Source: Sphingopyxis sp. DBS4
GTDB taxonomy: Bacteria; Pseudomonadota; Alphaproteobacteria; Sphingomonadales; Sphingomonadaceae
Reading direction: 5' to 3'
Assembly: GCF_024628865.1 (NCBI RefSeq)
Contig: NZ_CP102384.1
Location: 197,001-261,000, forward strand
DNA length: 64,000 nt
Part shown: piece after piece, positions 8,761 to 18,324 of the stretch
Layout: every line of letters starts with the position of its first letter
Numbering within the stretch: position 1 is the first letter of the stretch
Program-made: the position numbers and the translations under genes
The notes under the pieces: model-generated
Database searches by the model: none
Seen by the model: the letters and a program-made list of their open reading frames with translations, nothing else
Told to the model about the DNA's origin: nothing

Positions 8761-11538
8761 TCAATCCTTGCGGGCCTCGGCCAGCATCGCCGCAAGTCCG
8801 GCGAAGGGGCTGTTCGGCGAGGGGCCGCGACGCTGGGGACGATCGGCGCGTGGCGCGCGGCCGGCGCTATCGGATGGCTTCGGCGGCTTGGCCGGTTTGC
8901 CGCGCCGGCCCTTGCCCTGCTTGGCGGGCGGATGCGGGCGTTCGCCAGCAGGCCCGGACCGTGCCCGCGCTTCTGCCCGTTCGTTCGGCTTGCCCCGTTT
9001 GCGACGCGGGCCCTTGTCGGCGATCTTGAGGCCCGACCAGCGCCAGCGTTGCAGCAGAGGGTCTCCGACGCTCCGAAACCCGAAGCTGGCGAGCAGCGCG
9101 CGCCGCGCTTCCTCGTCGAGGCCGAGCGAGGTGGCGAGCGCGGGGTCGATCGCGAAGCCCGGCGGCGGCGCGGCATGGACGTCTTCGCCTGCCTCCTCTT
9201 CCTGATGATGCGCGTCGCCGCCGACGACAGGCGAAGTCGGCGGCGCGGCGGCCTGAATGCGCGCGGCGTGCGCCTGGCGCGCCAGCTTTTCCGCCATGTC
9301 GATACGCAGCCATCCCGAGGCGCAGCGGCGGAAGCCCGCGATGCGCAGCCCGGCGTGATTGCCCGTCTTCTGCAACACCGCGCCCTGCGGCGGCAACGCC
9401 GGGACCGGCTCGCCCTGCTGCGCGGCGAGCAGCGCGGCGCGCCAGCGCACCGCCTCGGGCTTCAGCAATTGATGATGGAAGATGTCGAGCGAGCCGACGG
9501 TGAGGCCGAGCTTGCGAAGCTGCGGCCGCTCCTCGGCGGTCATTGCCGCGAGCTGCGCCTCGACCGCGGCACGCGGGGCCGTGCCGCCGCCGTCGACGAG
9601 CGCGGCGAGCAGCGCGCGGACGCGCGGTGGGGTGAAGAGGTCGCCCGCCGCCTCGCCCATCGCCGCGAGCGGTGCGGCGTGGCGCGCAAGCTGCTCGGCG
9701 ACGAAAGCCTGTAACCGTTCGGAAATCGCCTGCACCTGCTGCGGCTCGAACCGGCGGAGCGCGGCGTCGATCTGGATCGCGGGCTGAACGAGCGTCGGGC
9801 CGCGCGCCAGCGTCGCGACGATATGGCCGTGCCAGGCCAGCCGCGGCGGCGCGCCCGCTTCGCTGACCAGCGACAGCGCCTGATCCTCGCCCGCCGCGAG
9901 CGTCGCGGCGCGGCGCGCCAATTCGTCGCGCAGATGCTTTTCGGCGGCGGCGAGGAGCAGGCGATGATCGCTCGCGCGGGCGCGCGCGTCGACCTTGAAC
10001 TGGAATCCGTTCAGCGTGCCGATCGCCTCGCCATCGACCGCGACGGTGCCGTCGGCGGCGACCGCGACGGGCAGCGCGGTGTGGCGCTGGCCCGCGTCGC
10101 GCAGCAGCAGCGCGAGCCGCCGATCGACGAAGCGCTGGGCGAGCGCGGCGTGCAGCGCGTCCGAAAGCCGCGATTCGAGATCCTGCGTCCGCTCGGTCCA
10201 GCCCGCGCCGCCGGCGATCCAGTCGCCGCGCTGGGCGATGAAGCAAAGCGTGCGGACGGCGGCGATGCGGCTCGCGAGCTGGTCGATATCGCCGTCGGTG
10301 TCGTCGAGCCGCGCGAGACGCCGCGCGAACCAGTCGGGATCGACCATCCCGTCGCCGCTCGTCCGCCATTGCCATAGCTTGAGGACGGTGCGGCTGTGAT
10401 GCTCGGCGCCGAGCTGCTCGAAATCGGGCAGGCCGCAGACGTCCCACAGGCGCTGGACCGCCTCGGGCTCGCCGTCGCGCATCCGCACCTCCATGTCGCC
10501 CGCGAGATGCCGCAGCACCGCGATGTCAACCGCCTCGGGCGCGGCGCGCAGGCTCGGCTGCGCGGGCGGCAGCGCGAGATCGGCGAGCAGCGTTTCGAGC
10601 GTGTCGAAACGCGGCGCCGGATTGCGCCAGAACAGGCTGGTGAGCGGCGGGAAATGATGCCCCTTGATCGCTGCGATCTCCTCGGGCGTGAAGCCGCCTT
10701 GCGGGGTGCCGACGGTGCCGAAGCTGCCGTCCTGCTGGTGCCGCCCGGCGCGCCCCGCGATCTGCGCCATTTCGGAAATGGTCAGGCGGCGCAGGCGGCG
10801 GCCGTCGAATTTCTGCAGGCTCGCGAAGGCGACGTGCTGAACGTCGAGGTTGAGCCCCATGCCGATCGCGTCGGTGGCGACGAGATAGTCGACCTCGCCC
10901 GCCTCGAACATCGCGACCTGGGCGTTGCGCGTCTTGGGGCTGAGCGCGCCCATGACGACCGCGGCGCCGCCCGAAAAGCGGCGCAGCATCTCGGCGATCG
11001 CGTAAACTTCCTCGGCCGAGAAGGCGACAACCGCCGAGCGCTTGGGCAGCCGCGACAATTTCGAGGTGCCGGCATAGCTCAGTGTCGAAAAGCGCGGGCG
11101 GGTAACGATCTCTGCCTCGGGCACCAGATCGCGGACGAGCCCCTTGAGGCTCGCCGAGCCGAGGATCATCGTCTCCTCGCGCCCGCGCGCGCGGAGCAGC
11201 CGGTCGGTGAAGACATGGCCGCGTTCGGGATCGGCGCCGAGCTGGGCCTCGTCGATGCCGACGAACGCGACGTCGCGTTCCACCGGCAGCGCTTCCATCG
11301 TGCCCAGAAGGTAGCGCGCCTCGGGCGGCATGATCCGCTCTTCGCCCGTCACCAGCGCAACCTGTGCCGGCCCTTTCATCGCCACGACGCGGTCATAGAC
11401 CTCGCGTGCGAGCAGGCGCAGCGGAAAGCCGATCATCCCGCTCGAATGGGCGGTCAGGCGCTCGACCGCCAAATGGGTTTTGCCGGTGTTGGTGGGGCCA
11501 AGGACGGCCTTGACCGGGCTGGAAGAGGATGCCGTCAT
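8761..11538 (-). CDS. SUV3-like DExH helicase
   Basis: This is a 925-aa superfamily 2 helicase. Walker A GPTNTGKT lies at residues 14-21, the DExH-type motif II is GIDEAQLGADP, and motifs V and VI are seen in ATDAIGMGLNLDV and QIAGRAGRHQQDG. The order and the GPTNTGKTH start match the SUV3 family, the RNA helicase of the mitochondrial degradosome that is widespread in alphaproteobacteria. The C-terminal 200 residues are Pro/Arg/Lys-rich and low complexity, perhaps an RNA-binding tail. I chose ATG 11538 because the 142-residue in-frame extension upstream is the translation of an intergenic inverted repeat. Confidence 0.9.
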   Translation of the reverse strand: MTASSSSPVKAVLGPTNTGKTHLAVERLTAHSSGMIGFPLRLLAREVYDRVVAMKGPAQVALVTGEERIMPPEARYLLGTMEALPVERDVAFVGIDEAQLGADPERGHVFTDRLLRARGREETMILGSASLKGLVRDLVPEAEIVTRPRFSTLSYAGTSKLSRLPKRSAVVAFSAEEVYAIAEMLRRFSGGAAVVMGALSPKTRNAQVAMFEAGEVDYLVATDAIGMGLNLDVQHVAFASLQKFDGRRLRRLTISEMAQIAGRAGRHQQDGSFGTVGTPQGGFTPEEIAAIKGHHFPPLTSLFWRNPAPRFDTLETLLADLALPPAQPSLRAAPEAVDIAVLRHLAGDMEVRMRDGEPEAVQRLWDVCGLPDFEQLGAEHHSRTVLKLWQWRTSGDGMVDPDWFARRLARLDDTDGDIDQLASRIAAVRTLCFIAQRGDWIAGGAGWTERTQDLESRLSDALHAALAQRFVDRRLALLLRDAGQRHTALPVAVAADGTVAVDGEAIGTLNGFQFKVDARARASDHRLLLAAAEKHLRDELARRAATLAAGEDQALSLVSEAGAPPRLAWHGHIVATLARGPTLVQPAIQIDAALRRFEPQQVQAISERLQAFVAEQLARHAAPLAAMGEAAGDLFTPPRVRALLAALVDGGGTAPRAAVEAQLAAMTAEERPQLRKLGLTVGSLDIFHHQLLKPEAVRWRAALLAAQQGEPVPALPPQGAVLQKTGNHAGLRIAGFRRCASGWLRIDMAEKLARQAHAARIQAAAPPTSPVVGGDAHHQEEEAGEDVHAAPPPGFAIDPALATSLGLDEEARRALLASFGFRSVGDPLLQRWRWSGLKIADKGPRRKRGKPNERAEARARSGPAGERPHPPAKQGKGRRGKPAKPPKPSDSAGRAPRADRPQRRGPSPNSPFAGLAAMLAEARKD

Positions 11539-11662
11539 TGTCTTTGCCCCAAGCTGGCATGGCGCGCGCTGCAGCGCAACAGGGGATCGACGAAGAGCGG
11601 CGATTTCGTCCGTCGCTCCTGGCGTGGTCCCGCCTTTTTCCGGTGGGTGTTGCGATGATGAT

Positions 11663-11886
11663 CTCACGCAAAGGCGCAAAGGCGCGAAGAAGAAGAAATG
11701 CCTCACACAAAGACACAAAGAGGGTGCGCGCGATTTGCGGCGTCGGCTTGTCGCCGCAGGCGACTGTATCAAATGCGCTTCGCGCGGCTCTTCACCGCGC
11801 TTAATGTGCGCGCCGCCCTCTTTGTGTCTTTGTGTGAGCTTCTCTATTTTCTTCCTTCTTCGCGTCTTTGCGCCTTTGCGTGAGAG
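11663..11886. repeat. Long nested inverted repeat, family E (copy 1)
   Basis: The outer arms are CTCACGCAAAGGCGCAAAGG and its complement CCTTTGCGTGAG region at the right end. The inner arms are CACACAAAGACACAAAGAG and its near-perfect complement CTCTTTGTGTCTTTGTGTG. Arms are built of GCAAAGG/ACAAAGA-like 7-9 bp units. It fills most of the 540-bp gap 11539-12078, which otherwise holds only the CtrA-like site and leader. Relatives lie at 21425, 38053, 49145 and 51775. Confidence 0.85.
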
Positions 11887-11985
11887 TGAAGGAAGCGGAC
11901 CCGAATATGAGGCGGATCGACGAGGGGCCGCATCATATCCCGGCCTCCGCACGGCCCGCCGCAAGGCGGGCGAGGAGGTGGGGCG

Positions 11986-12000
11986 TTAAATTGACTTTAA
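11986..12000 (+). promoter_or_regulatory. CtrA-type binding site upstream of the M23 peptidase gene
   Basis: TTAAATTGACTTTAA is an exact TTAA-N7-TTAA, the full CtrA box of alphaproteobacteria, followed by C as in the consensus. It lies about 80-110 bp before the peptidase start. CtrA binding is inferred from the motif alone. Confidence 0.5.
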
Positions 12001-12078
12001 CGGCCTTTGTTTACAGATCGGCGGTCGAAAAGATCATTCGACGGCCGGGTCGGGAGGCCCGTCGAACGGGGGTTGCTT

Positions 12079-13650
12079 TTGTTCCAGCGTCACGAACCCA
12101 TCGCGGGGATGTCCGGCAATGCGGCCGCCCTCACGATGTCGCAGGCGATCGGCCTGCGGCGCGCGGACGCCGCGCCCGAACCGGCGCTGTCCTGGCGCGA
12201 CCGGCTTGCGCTGCTCGATCTCGTTCCCGACCTTGGCGACAATATCGGTTCGGGCGAATGGTGGCGGGGGCTAGCGACGCTGACCCTGCTGTGCGGCGCT
12301 GCCATTGCAACCTATCCCGGCGTGCAGCCGCTCGAACAGCCCGCCGCGGCACTCGATGCCGCCGATTTCAACGAAGCGCGCGCGCAGATGATCGTGCCGC
12401 TCGCGTTCGGTGGCGATACCGGCCGCCACATGGCCGCGACCGACGCCGTACGGCCGCTCGCCCAGACCCCCGAACGCCCGCAGATCGAACTCACCGCGAC
12501 GCTCGGCCAGGGCGACAGCTTTGCCCGCGTGCTCGAACGCTCGGGCGTCGGCAGCCAGGATGCAGAGGCACTTGCGAGCCAGGTCGCGGGCGCGGTGCCG
12601 CTCGCCGACATCGCGCCGGGCACGCGGATCGACCTGATCCTCGGCCGCCGCGCCGCGCGGACCATGCCGCGCCCGGTCGACGCGCTCGCGATGCGCGCGC
12701 GCTTCGACCTGCGCATCGAGATGGAGCGGATCGACGGGCGGCTGGTGATGCGCCGCATCCCGATCGCGGTCGATGCGACGCCGCTGCGCATCCGCGGCCG
12801 CGTCGGTGACAGCCTTTATCGCTCGGCGCGCGCCGCGGGCGCTTCGCCCGAATCGATCCAGGCTTATCTGCGCGTCATCGGCCGTCAGCTTTCGGTCGGC
12901 AGCGACATCCGCGCGAGCGACGAGTTCGACATCATCGTCGAGCATCGCCGCGCCGAAACGGGCGAGAGCGAAACGGGCAAATTGCTCTATGCGGGTCTTG
13001 TCCGCGGCGGCAAGCCGAAGCTGTCGATGATCGAATGGACCGTCGACGGCCGTCTCCAATGGTTCGAGGCGTCGGGCGCGGGCGAGCAGCGCAGCGGCAT
13101 GGTGCGTCCGACGAACGGTCGGATCACCTCGCCCTTCGGAATGCGCCGCCACCCGATCCTCGGCTATGTACGGATGCATCGCGGCATCGACATGGGCGGC
13201 GGTTACGGCGGTCCGGTCTTCGCGGTCAGCGACGGCGTCGTGCAGGTCGCCGGTCGCACCGGCGGCTATGGCAATTATGTGAAGCTCAGCCACGGCGGCG
13301 GGCTCGGCACCGGCTATGGGCATATGAGCCGTATCGCGGTGCGGCCCGGCCAGCATGTGACGCGCGGGCAGGTGATCGGCTATATCGGATCGAGCGGCCT
13401 CTCGACCGGCCCGCATCTTCACTATGAAGTCTATCGCAACGGCGTTCCGGTGAACCCGCTGTCGATCGCCTTCGTCACCCGCGCCAGGCTGGAAGGGCAG
13501 GCGCTCGCCGACTTCCGCGCGCGCATCCGTCAGCTCACGTCGATCGCGCCCGGCGCGGCGCTCGCTCCGGTCGCGGCGAAGCCGGTCGAAGGGCCGAAGC
13601 TCGGGTCGCTCGGCGATGTCGCCGCAAAGCGCGCGGGCGAAGGGATCTAG
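12079..13650 (+). CDS. M23 family metallopeptidase (LytM-type, cell-wall endopeptidase or activator)
   Basis: The protein is about 523 aa. A membrane helix occurs near residue 60-80 (WRGLATLTLLCGAAIATYPG), followed by a LysM-like/opacity-type domain (GDSFARVLERSGVGSQDAEALA) and the M23 domain. The zinc and catalytic residues are HRGIDMGG (HxxxD) and HLHYEVY (HxH), all present, so it is probably active on peptidoglycan cross-bridges in the periplasm. The start is uncertain: TTG 12079 has GGGGG 6 nt upstream and gives MFQRHEPIAG, while ATG 12109 lacks a good ribosome site. A CtrA-like box lies upstream. Confidence 0.87.
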   Translation: MFQRHEPIAGMSGNAAALTMSQAIGLRRADAAPEPALSWRDRLALLDLVPDLGDNIGSGEWWRGLATLTLLCGAAIATYPGVQPLEQPAAALDAADFNEARAQMIVPLAFGGDTGRHMAATDAVRPLAQTPERPQIELTATLGQGDSFARVLERSGVGSQDAEALASQVAGAVPLADIAPGTRIDLILGRRAARTMPRPVDALAMRARFDLRIEMERIDGRLVMRRIPIAVDATPLRIRGRVGDSLYRSARAAGASPESIQAYLRVIGRQLSVGSDIRASDEFDIIVEHRRAETGESETGKLLYAGLVRGGKPKLSMIEWTVDGRLQWFEASGAGEQRSGMVRPTNGRITSPFGMRRHPILGYVRMHRGIDMGGGYGGPVFAVSDGVVQVAGRTGGYGNYVKLSHGGGLGTGYGHMSRIAVRPGQHVTRGQVIGYIGSSGLSTGPHLHYEVYRNGVPVNPLSIAFVTRARLEGQALADFRARIRQLTSIAPGAALAPVAAKPVEGPKLGSLGDVAAKRAGEGI

Positions 13651-13655
13651 CTTTC

Positions 13656-13677
13656 CCCCTCCTGCAAGCGGCAGGGG
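13656..13677. repeat. Short clamp palindrome, family D-like
   Basis: CCCCTCCTGCAAGCGGCAGG forms a hairpin between the peptidase stop and hemB. It resembles the half units at 17634-17655 and 41088-41206. Confidence 0.6.
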
Positions 13678-13723
13678 ATGAATGCTATTTGCCCTTGCGC
13701 TTCGCGCCGCTATGCACGCGGGC

Positions 13724-14718
<995 letters not shown>

Positions 14719-14722
<4 letters not shown>

Positions 14723-14808
14723 TCGAGACCGCGCGGTTGGTCATGCGGTCGTGGCGCGACGCGGATGTCGCATATTCGATTGCGCGCGGGGCGTGGACGG
14801 CGGCATGA
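14719..14808 (+). pseudogene. N-terminal remnant of a RimJ/RimL-type GNAT acetyltransferase
   Basis: ATG 14719 overlaps the hemB stop and encodes MIETARLVMRSWRDADVA, the standard first strand of RimJ/RimL N-acetyltransferases (compare IETERLILRPWRDED). The similarity ends there, and after 11 unrelated residues a TGA closes the frame at 29 aa. The usual length is about 170-190 aa, so most of the gene is missing. The remnant runs directly into the spermidine-synthase-like gene, whose ATG (14805) overlaps its stop. A deletion probably fused an acetyltransferase start to the next gene. Confidence 0.6.
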
Positions 14809-17075
14809 TCGATCGCCTGTCCGCAACGCCGCGCCGCTGGCTGTTCGTGCTGACGATATTCGTCGGCAGTTTCCTGCTGTTCCAGGTTCAGCCGATGGTG
14901 GCGCGGATGGTTCTGCCCAAGCTGGGCGGCGCGCCCGCCGTCTGGAACAGCGCAATGCTCGTCTATCAGGCGCTGCTGCTCGGCGGCTATGCCTATGCCC
15001 ATTGGCTCACCCGTTTCGAGGTGCGCCGCCAGGCGACGATCCATGTCGCGCTGTTCCTCGTCGCGGCGCTGTGGCTGCCGATCGGCATCGCGAACATCGC
15101 GCCGCCCGCGCCGGGGCAGGAAGCGCTGTGGGTGCCGCTGCTGCTGCTCGCGTCGATCGGCCCGGTCTTCTTCGTCGTGTCGGCGCAGGCGCCGTTGATG
15201 CAACGCTGGTTCGCGGCCGATGCGCGCGCCGGCGATCCCTATTATCTTTATGCCGCCTCGAACCTCGGCAGCTTCGCCGGGCTGATCAGCTATCCCGCGC
15301 TGGTCGAGCCGGCGATGCCGCTAGCGGCGCAAAGCTGGGGGTGGAGCGCGGGTTACGGTGTGCTCGTCCTGCTCGTCGCGGCGAGCGCGGCGGCGCGCTG
15401 GCACGCCCATGCCGTGCAAGCGGATGTTGCCGATGGCTCCGAGCCGCCGCCCTCGCTGCGCCGCCGGTTGCACTGGCTGCTGCTCGCGGCGGTGCCGTCG
15501 GGGCTGATGCTGTCGACGACGACGCACCTCACCACCGACATCGTCGCGATGCCGCTGCTCTGGGTGCTGCCGCTCGGCCTCTATCTCCTTAGCTTCGTCA
15601 TCGCTTTCTCGACCGCCGAGCGATTGACCCAGATTTTCACGACCATCGCCCCGGCCGTGCTGCTGGCGATCGGCGGGCTGGCGCTGCTCAGCACCGGCGG
15701 CGGGACGATGCTCGTCGCGCTCGCGGCGCTCGCGATGCTGTTCATCGTGGCGGTCGCGCTCCACGGTTATCTCTATCATCTGCGGCCCGCGGCGGAGCAT
15801 CTGACGCTCTTTTACCTCATCATGTCGGCGGGCGGGGTGCTCGGCGGATTGTTCGCCGCGCTGATCGCCCCGCTGATCTTCGACTGGGTCTACGAGCATC
15901 CGCTGCTCGTCCTTGCCGCCGCGATGCTGTTGCCGCTCCCGGCGCTGTTCCCGTGGGACGCATGGCCGAAACTGTCGCCGGGCCGGGCGCGCGCTATCGC
16001 CGCGCTGCTGGTCGCCTTCGCGATCTTCGCCTGCTGGAAGATGACGGGCGAATGGGCGGGCCGCTTCGAGGGAGCCGTGGCGGTCTGGGGCGCCGCCATC
16101 TTCGCCGCCGGCCTCCTCGTCATCGGCTGGCGCTGGGCCTTCGTTTCGATTCTCGCGCTGCTGATGATCGGCGTCGGGGGATGGAGCACGCTTCAGGAAA
16201 GCGTGACCGGAATGCGCGTGCGCAGCTATTTCGGCGTCTATACGGTGACCGACGATCCGTATCGCCACCAGCGCCGCCTTGCGCACGGGACGACGCTGCA
16301 CGGGCTCCAGCGCACCGATGCGCCGCATCAGTTCGAGCCGACCACCTATTACGGCCACCAGTCGGGGGTCGGGCTGACGCTCGACAAGGCCGAAGCGCTC
16401 GCCGGGCCGCGCGCTGCGGTCGGGCTCGTCGGGCTCGGCGCCGGAACCCTGTCCTGCTACCGCCGCCCGGGGCAGCGCTGGACGATCTTCGAGATCGACC
16501 CGGCGATGGCGCGAATCGCGCGCGACCCGTCGAAATTCACCTTCATCAGCCGCTGCGCCCCCGATGTGCCGATCGTGATCGGCGACGCGCGGCTGCGGAT
16601 CGCACAGCAGCCCGCGGCGCAGTTCGACATATTGATCATCGACGCCTTTTCGTCGGATGCCATTCCGCTGCACCTGCTGACGGCCGAAGCGATCGGCATC
16701 TATGCGCGCGCGCTGAAACCGGACGGCATCTTGCTGATTCATATCTCGAATCGCTTCTTCGACCTCGAACCCGTGCTGGCGGCGGAGGCGAAGGCGCGCG
16801 GCTGGTCGGCGGCGATCCGCATCGACCCGTCGCCCGACGAAGGCGCGGCCGACGAGGATTTCAGCAACCTGACCGGATCGAACTGGGTGGCGCTGACCGC
16901 GACACCGCAGCGCCTCGGCCAGTTGACGGACGGTCTCGAGCCGCGCACGGAGGCGGCGAAGGACGGTATATGGGTGCCGCTCGAATCGCGGCCGCATTTC
17001 GAACGCTGGACCGACGATTATGCGTCGACCCTGCCGGTCCTGTTTTGGGGCCATCTGATCGGACAACGCGAATGA
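14805..17075 (+). CDS. Membrane-fused spermidine-synthase-like protein
   Basis: The protein is 756 aa. The first about 470 residues hold about 12 membrane helices (starting WLFVLTIFVGSFLLFQVQPM). The C-terminal domain is a spermidine-synthase-type Rossmann methyltransferase fold: the nucleotide-binding strand VGLVGLGAGTLSCY, then FEIDPAMARIA and DILIIDAFSSDAIPLHLLTAEA, where the Asp acts in polyamine synthases. This is the bacterial fused MFS/spermidine synthase architecture, and the true substrate is unproven. I chose ATG 14805 because membrane hydrophobicity begins just after. Its stop overlaps the start of the carbonic anhydrase homologue by 4 nt, so the two are translationally coupled. 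Confidence 0.85.
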   Translation: MIDRLSATPRRWLFVLTIFVGSFLLFQVQPMVARMVLPKLGGAPAVWNSAMLVYQALLLGGYAYAHWLTRFEVRRQATIHVALFLVAALWLPIGIANIAPPAPGQEALWVPLLLLASIGPVFFVVSAQAPLMQRWFAADARAGDPYYLYAASNLGSFAGLISYPALVEPAMPLAAQSWGWSAGYGVLVLLVAASAAARWHAHAVQADVADGSEPPPSLRRRLHWLLLAAVPSGLMLSTTTHLTTDIVAMPLLWVLPLGLYLLSFVIAFSTAERLTQIFTTIAPAVLLAIGGLALLSTGGGTMLVALAALAMLFIVAVALHGYLYHLRPAAEHLTLFYLIMSAGGVLGGLFAALIAPLIFDWVYEHPLLVLAAAMLLPLPALFPWDAWPKLSPGRARAIAALLVAFAIFACWKMTGEWAGRFEGAVAVWGAAIFAAGLLVIGWRWAFVSILALLMIGVGGWSTLQESVTGMRVRSYFGVYTVTDDPYRHQRRLAHGTTLHGLQRTDAPHQFEPTTYYGHQSGVGLTLDKAEALAGPRAAVGLVGLGAGTLSCYRRPGQRWTIFEIDPAMARIARDPSKFTFISRCAPDVPIVIGDARLRIAQQPAAQFDILIIDAFSSDAIPLHLLTAEAIGIYARALKPDGILLIHISNRFFDLEPVLAAEAKARGWSAAIRIDPSPDEGAADEDFSNLTGSNWVALTATPQRLGQLTDGLEPRTEAAKDGIWVPLESRPHFERWTDDYASTLPVLFWGHLIGQRE

Positions 17076-17626
17076 CCTATACCGACGTCAGCATCATCAC
17101 CGTCAACGGCAAGACGCCGCAGATCGACCCCAGCGCCTTCATCGCGCCGGGGTGCCGGATCATCGGCGACGTGACGATCGGCCCCGATGTCAGCATCTGG
17201 TACAATTGCGTGCTGCGCGCCGACGTCAGCCGCATCGTCGTCGGCGCGCGGTCGAACATCCAGGACGGGAGCGTCGTCCATTGCGACGGCCCGATGCCGC
17301 ACCGGCCCGACGGTTTTCCGACGATCATCGGCGAGGATGTGCTGATCGGCCATATGGCGATGGTGCACGGCTGCACGCTTGCCGACCGCGCTTTCGTGGG
17401 GTTGAAGGCGACGGTGATGAACGGCTGCCGCATCGGCAGCGACGCGATGCTCGCCGCGGGCGCGCTGCTCACCGAGAACAAGGACATTCCCGCGCGCGAA
17501 CTGTGGGCGGGCGCTCCCGCACGGCGCGTGCGCGACATCGACGACGCGCAAGCCGCGGGAATGCAGGTCGGCGTACAGCATTATGTGCTGAACGGCCGCA
17601 TGCACAAGGCGGCGGTGGAGGGTTAA
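17072..17626 (+). CDS. Gamma-class carbonic anhydrase family protein (left-handed beta-helix)
   Basis: This 184-aa protein has hexapeptide repeats (IGDVTIGPDVSIWYNCVLRAD, IVVGARSNIQDGSVVH, IGEDVLIGHMAMVHGCTL) that build a trimeric left-handed beta-helix. Metal-ligand histidines are visible in VVHCDG and GHMAMVHGC, as in Cam/YrdA-type proteins. Many YrdA/PaaY relatives are not active anhydrases, so enzymatic activity is unproven. The start ATG overlaps the previous stop (ATGA). A family D palindrome follows and may act as a terminator. Confidence 0.9.
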   Translation: MTYTDVSIITVNGKTPQIDPSAFIAPGCRIIGDVTIGPDVSIWYNCVLRADVSRIVVGARSNIQDGSVVHCDGPMPHRPDGFPTIIGEDVLIGHMAMVHGCTLADRAFVGLKATVMNGCRIGSDAMLAAGALLTENKDIPARELWAGAPARRVRDIDDAQAAGMQVGVQHYVLNGRMHKAAVEG

Positions 17627-17633
17627 GTCTTCT

Positions 17634-17655
17634 CCCCTCCCGCAAGCGGGAGGGG
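17634..17655. repeat. Short clamp palindrome, family D
   Basis: CCCCTCCCGCAAGCGGGAGG is a near-perfect hairpin between two convergent genes, the carbonic anhydrase homologue (stop 17626) and yciB (stop 17659). It probably serves as a transcription barrier in both directions. Confidence 0.7.
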
Positions 17656-17658
17656 AAG

Positions 17659-18324
17659 TCAGCTTTCTTCGGGCACCGCCAGCCCGTTCTTCAGCATCAC
17701 CGGAACCTGCGTCAGCGTGAAGAGGAAGGAGAGGGCGGTGACGCCCCAGACCTTGATCGTCAGCCACGCATCGAAGCTCATCTGCTTCGCCTGGATCAGT
17801 TCGTACATGACATGGTTGGCGACGCCGAGCGCGGCGAAGAACAGCCCCCAGTTGCGCGACAGCAGCAGCCAGCCCCTTTCGGTCACGCCTTCGAGCGCCG
17901 ATTGCAGCAGATATTTGAGCATCGGCTTGCCCAGCGCCCAGCCGCCGAGCAGCAGCGCCGCAAAGGCGGCATAGATGATCGTCGGCTTCATCACGATGAA
18001 GCGCTCGTCGTGGAACCAGATGGTCAGCGCACCGAAACCGAGGACGAGGATGCTCGATACCCATAGCATCGGCGAAATCCGGCCGAGCTTCCATTTCGAT
18101 ACGATCATCGCGGCGACGATCGCGACCATGAAGGCGATGGTGCCCTTGATCGCGCCGGTCGTCGCGGCAAAGGCGCCGCTGCCGCCAGAGGTGAATTTAT
18201 AAGTCACGAAAAAGACGAGCAGCGGCCCGAAATCGATCGCGAAATTCAGCCAGCCATGCTTGGCGGGCGGCGGCGCAGGTACGGCTTCGGGGCCGCCGGG
18301 AAGCTGTTCAAGTTGGTCGCTCAT
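17659..18324 (-). CDS. yciB: YciB/IspZ family septation protein A
   Basis: This 221-aa inner-membrane protein has about six helices (FGPLLVFFVTYKF, GTIAFMVAIVAAMIVSKW, MLWVSSILVLGFGALTIWF, and others), and the family motif DFGPLLVFF with WLNFA is present. YciB contributes to cell envelope synthesis and septation; its exact role is not settled. The start overlaps the ftsY stop by 4 nt. It is last in the dapF-mtaB-ftsY-yciB operon. Confidence 0.92.
   Translation of the reverse strand: MSDQLEQLPGGPEAVPAPPPAKHGWLNFAIDFGPLLVFFVTYKFTSGGSGAFAATTGAIKGTIAFMVAIVAAMIVSKWKLGRISPMLWVSSILVLGFGALTIWFHDERFIVMKPTIIYAAFAALLLGGWALGKPMLKYLLQSALEGVTERGWLLLSRNWGLFFAALGVANHVMYELIQAKQMSFDAWLTIKVWGVTALSFLFTLTQVPVMLKNGLAVPEES

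Noticed and set aside
11539..11964. In-frame extension upstream of the SUV3-like helicase
   Set aside because: It translates a long intergenic inverted repeat (family E) and has no domain; the helicase begins with its usual Walker A near residue 14 when started at 11538.
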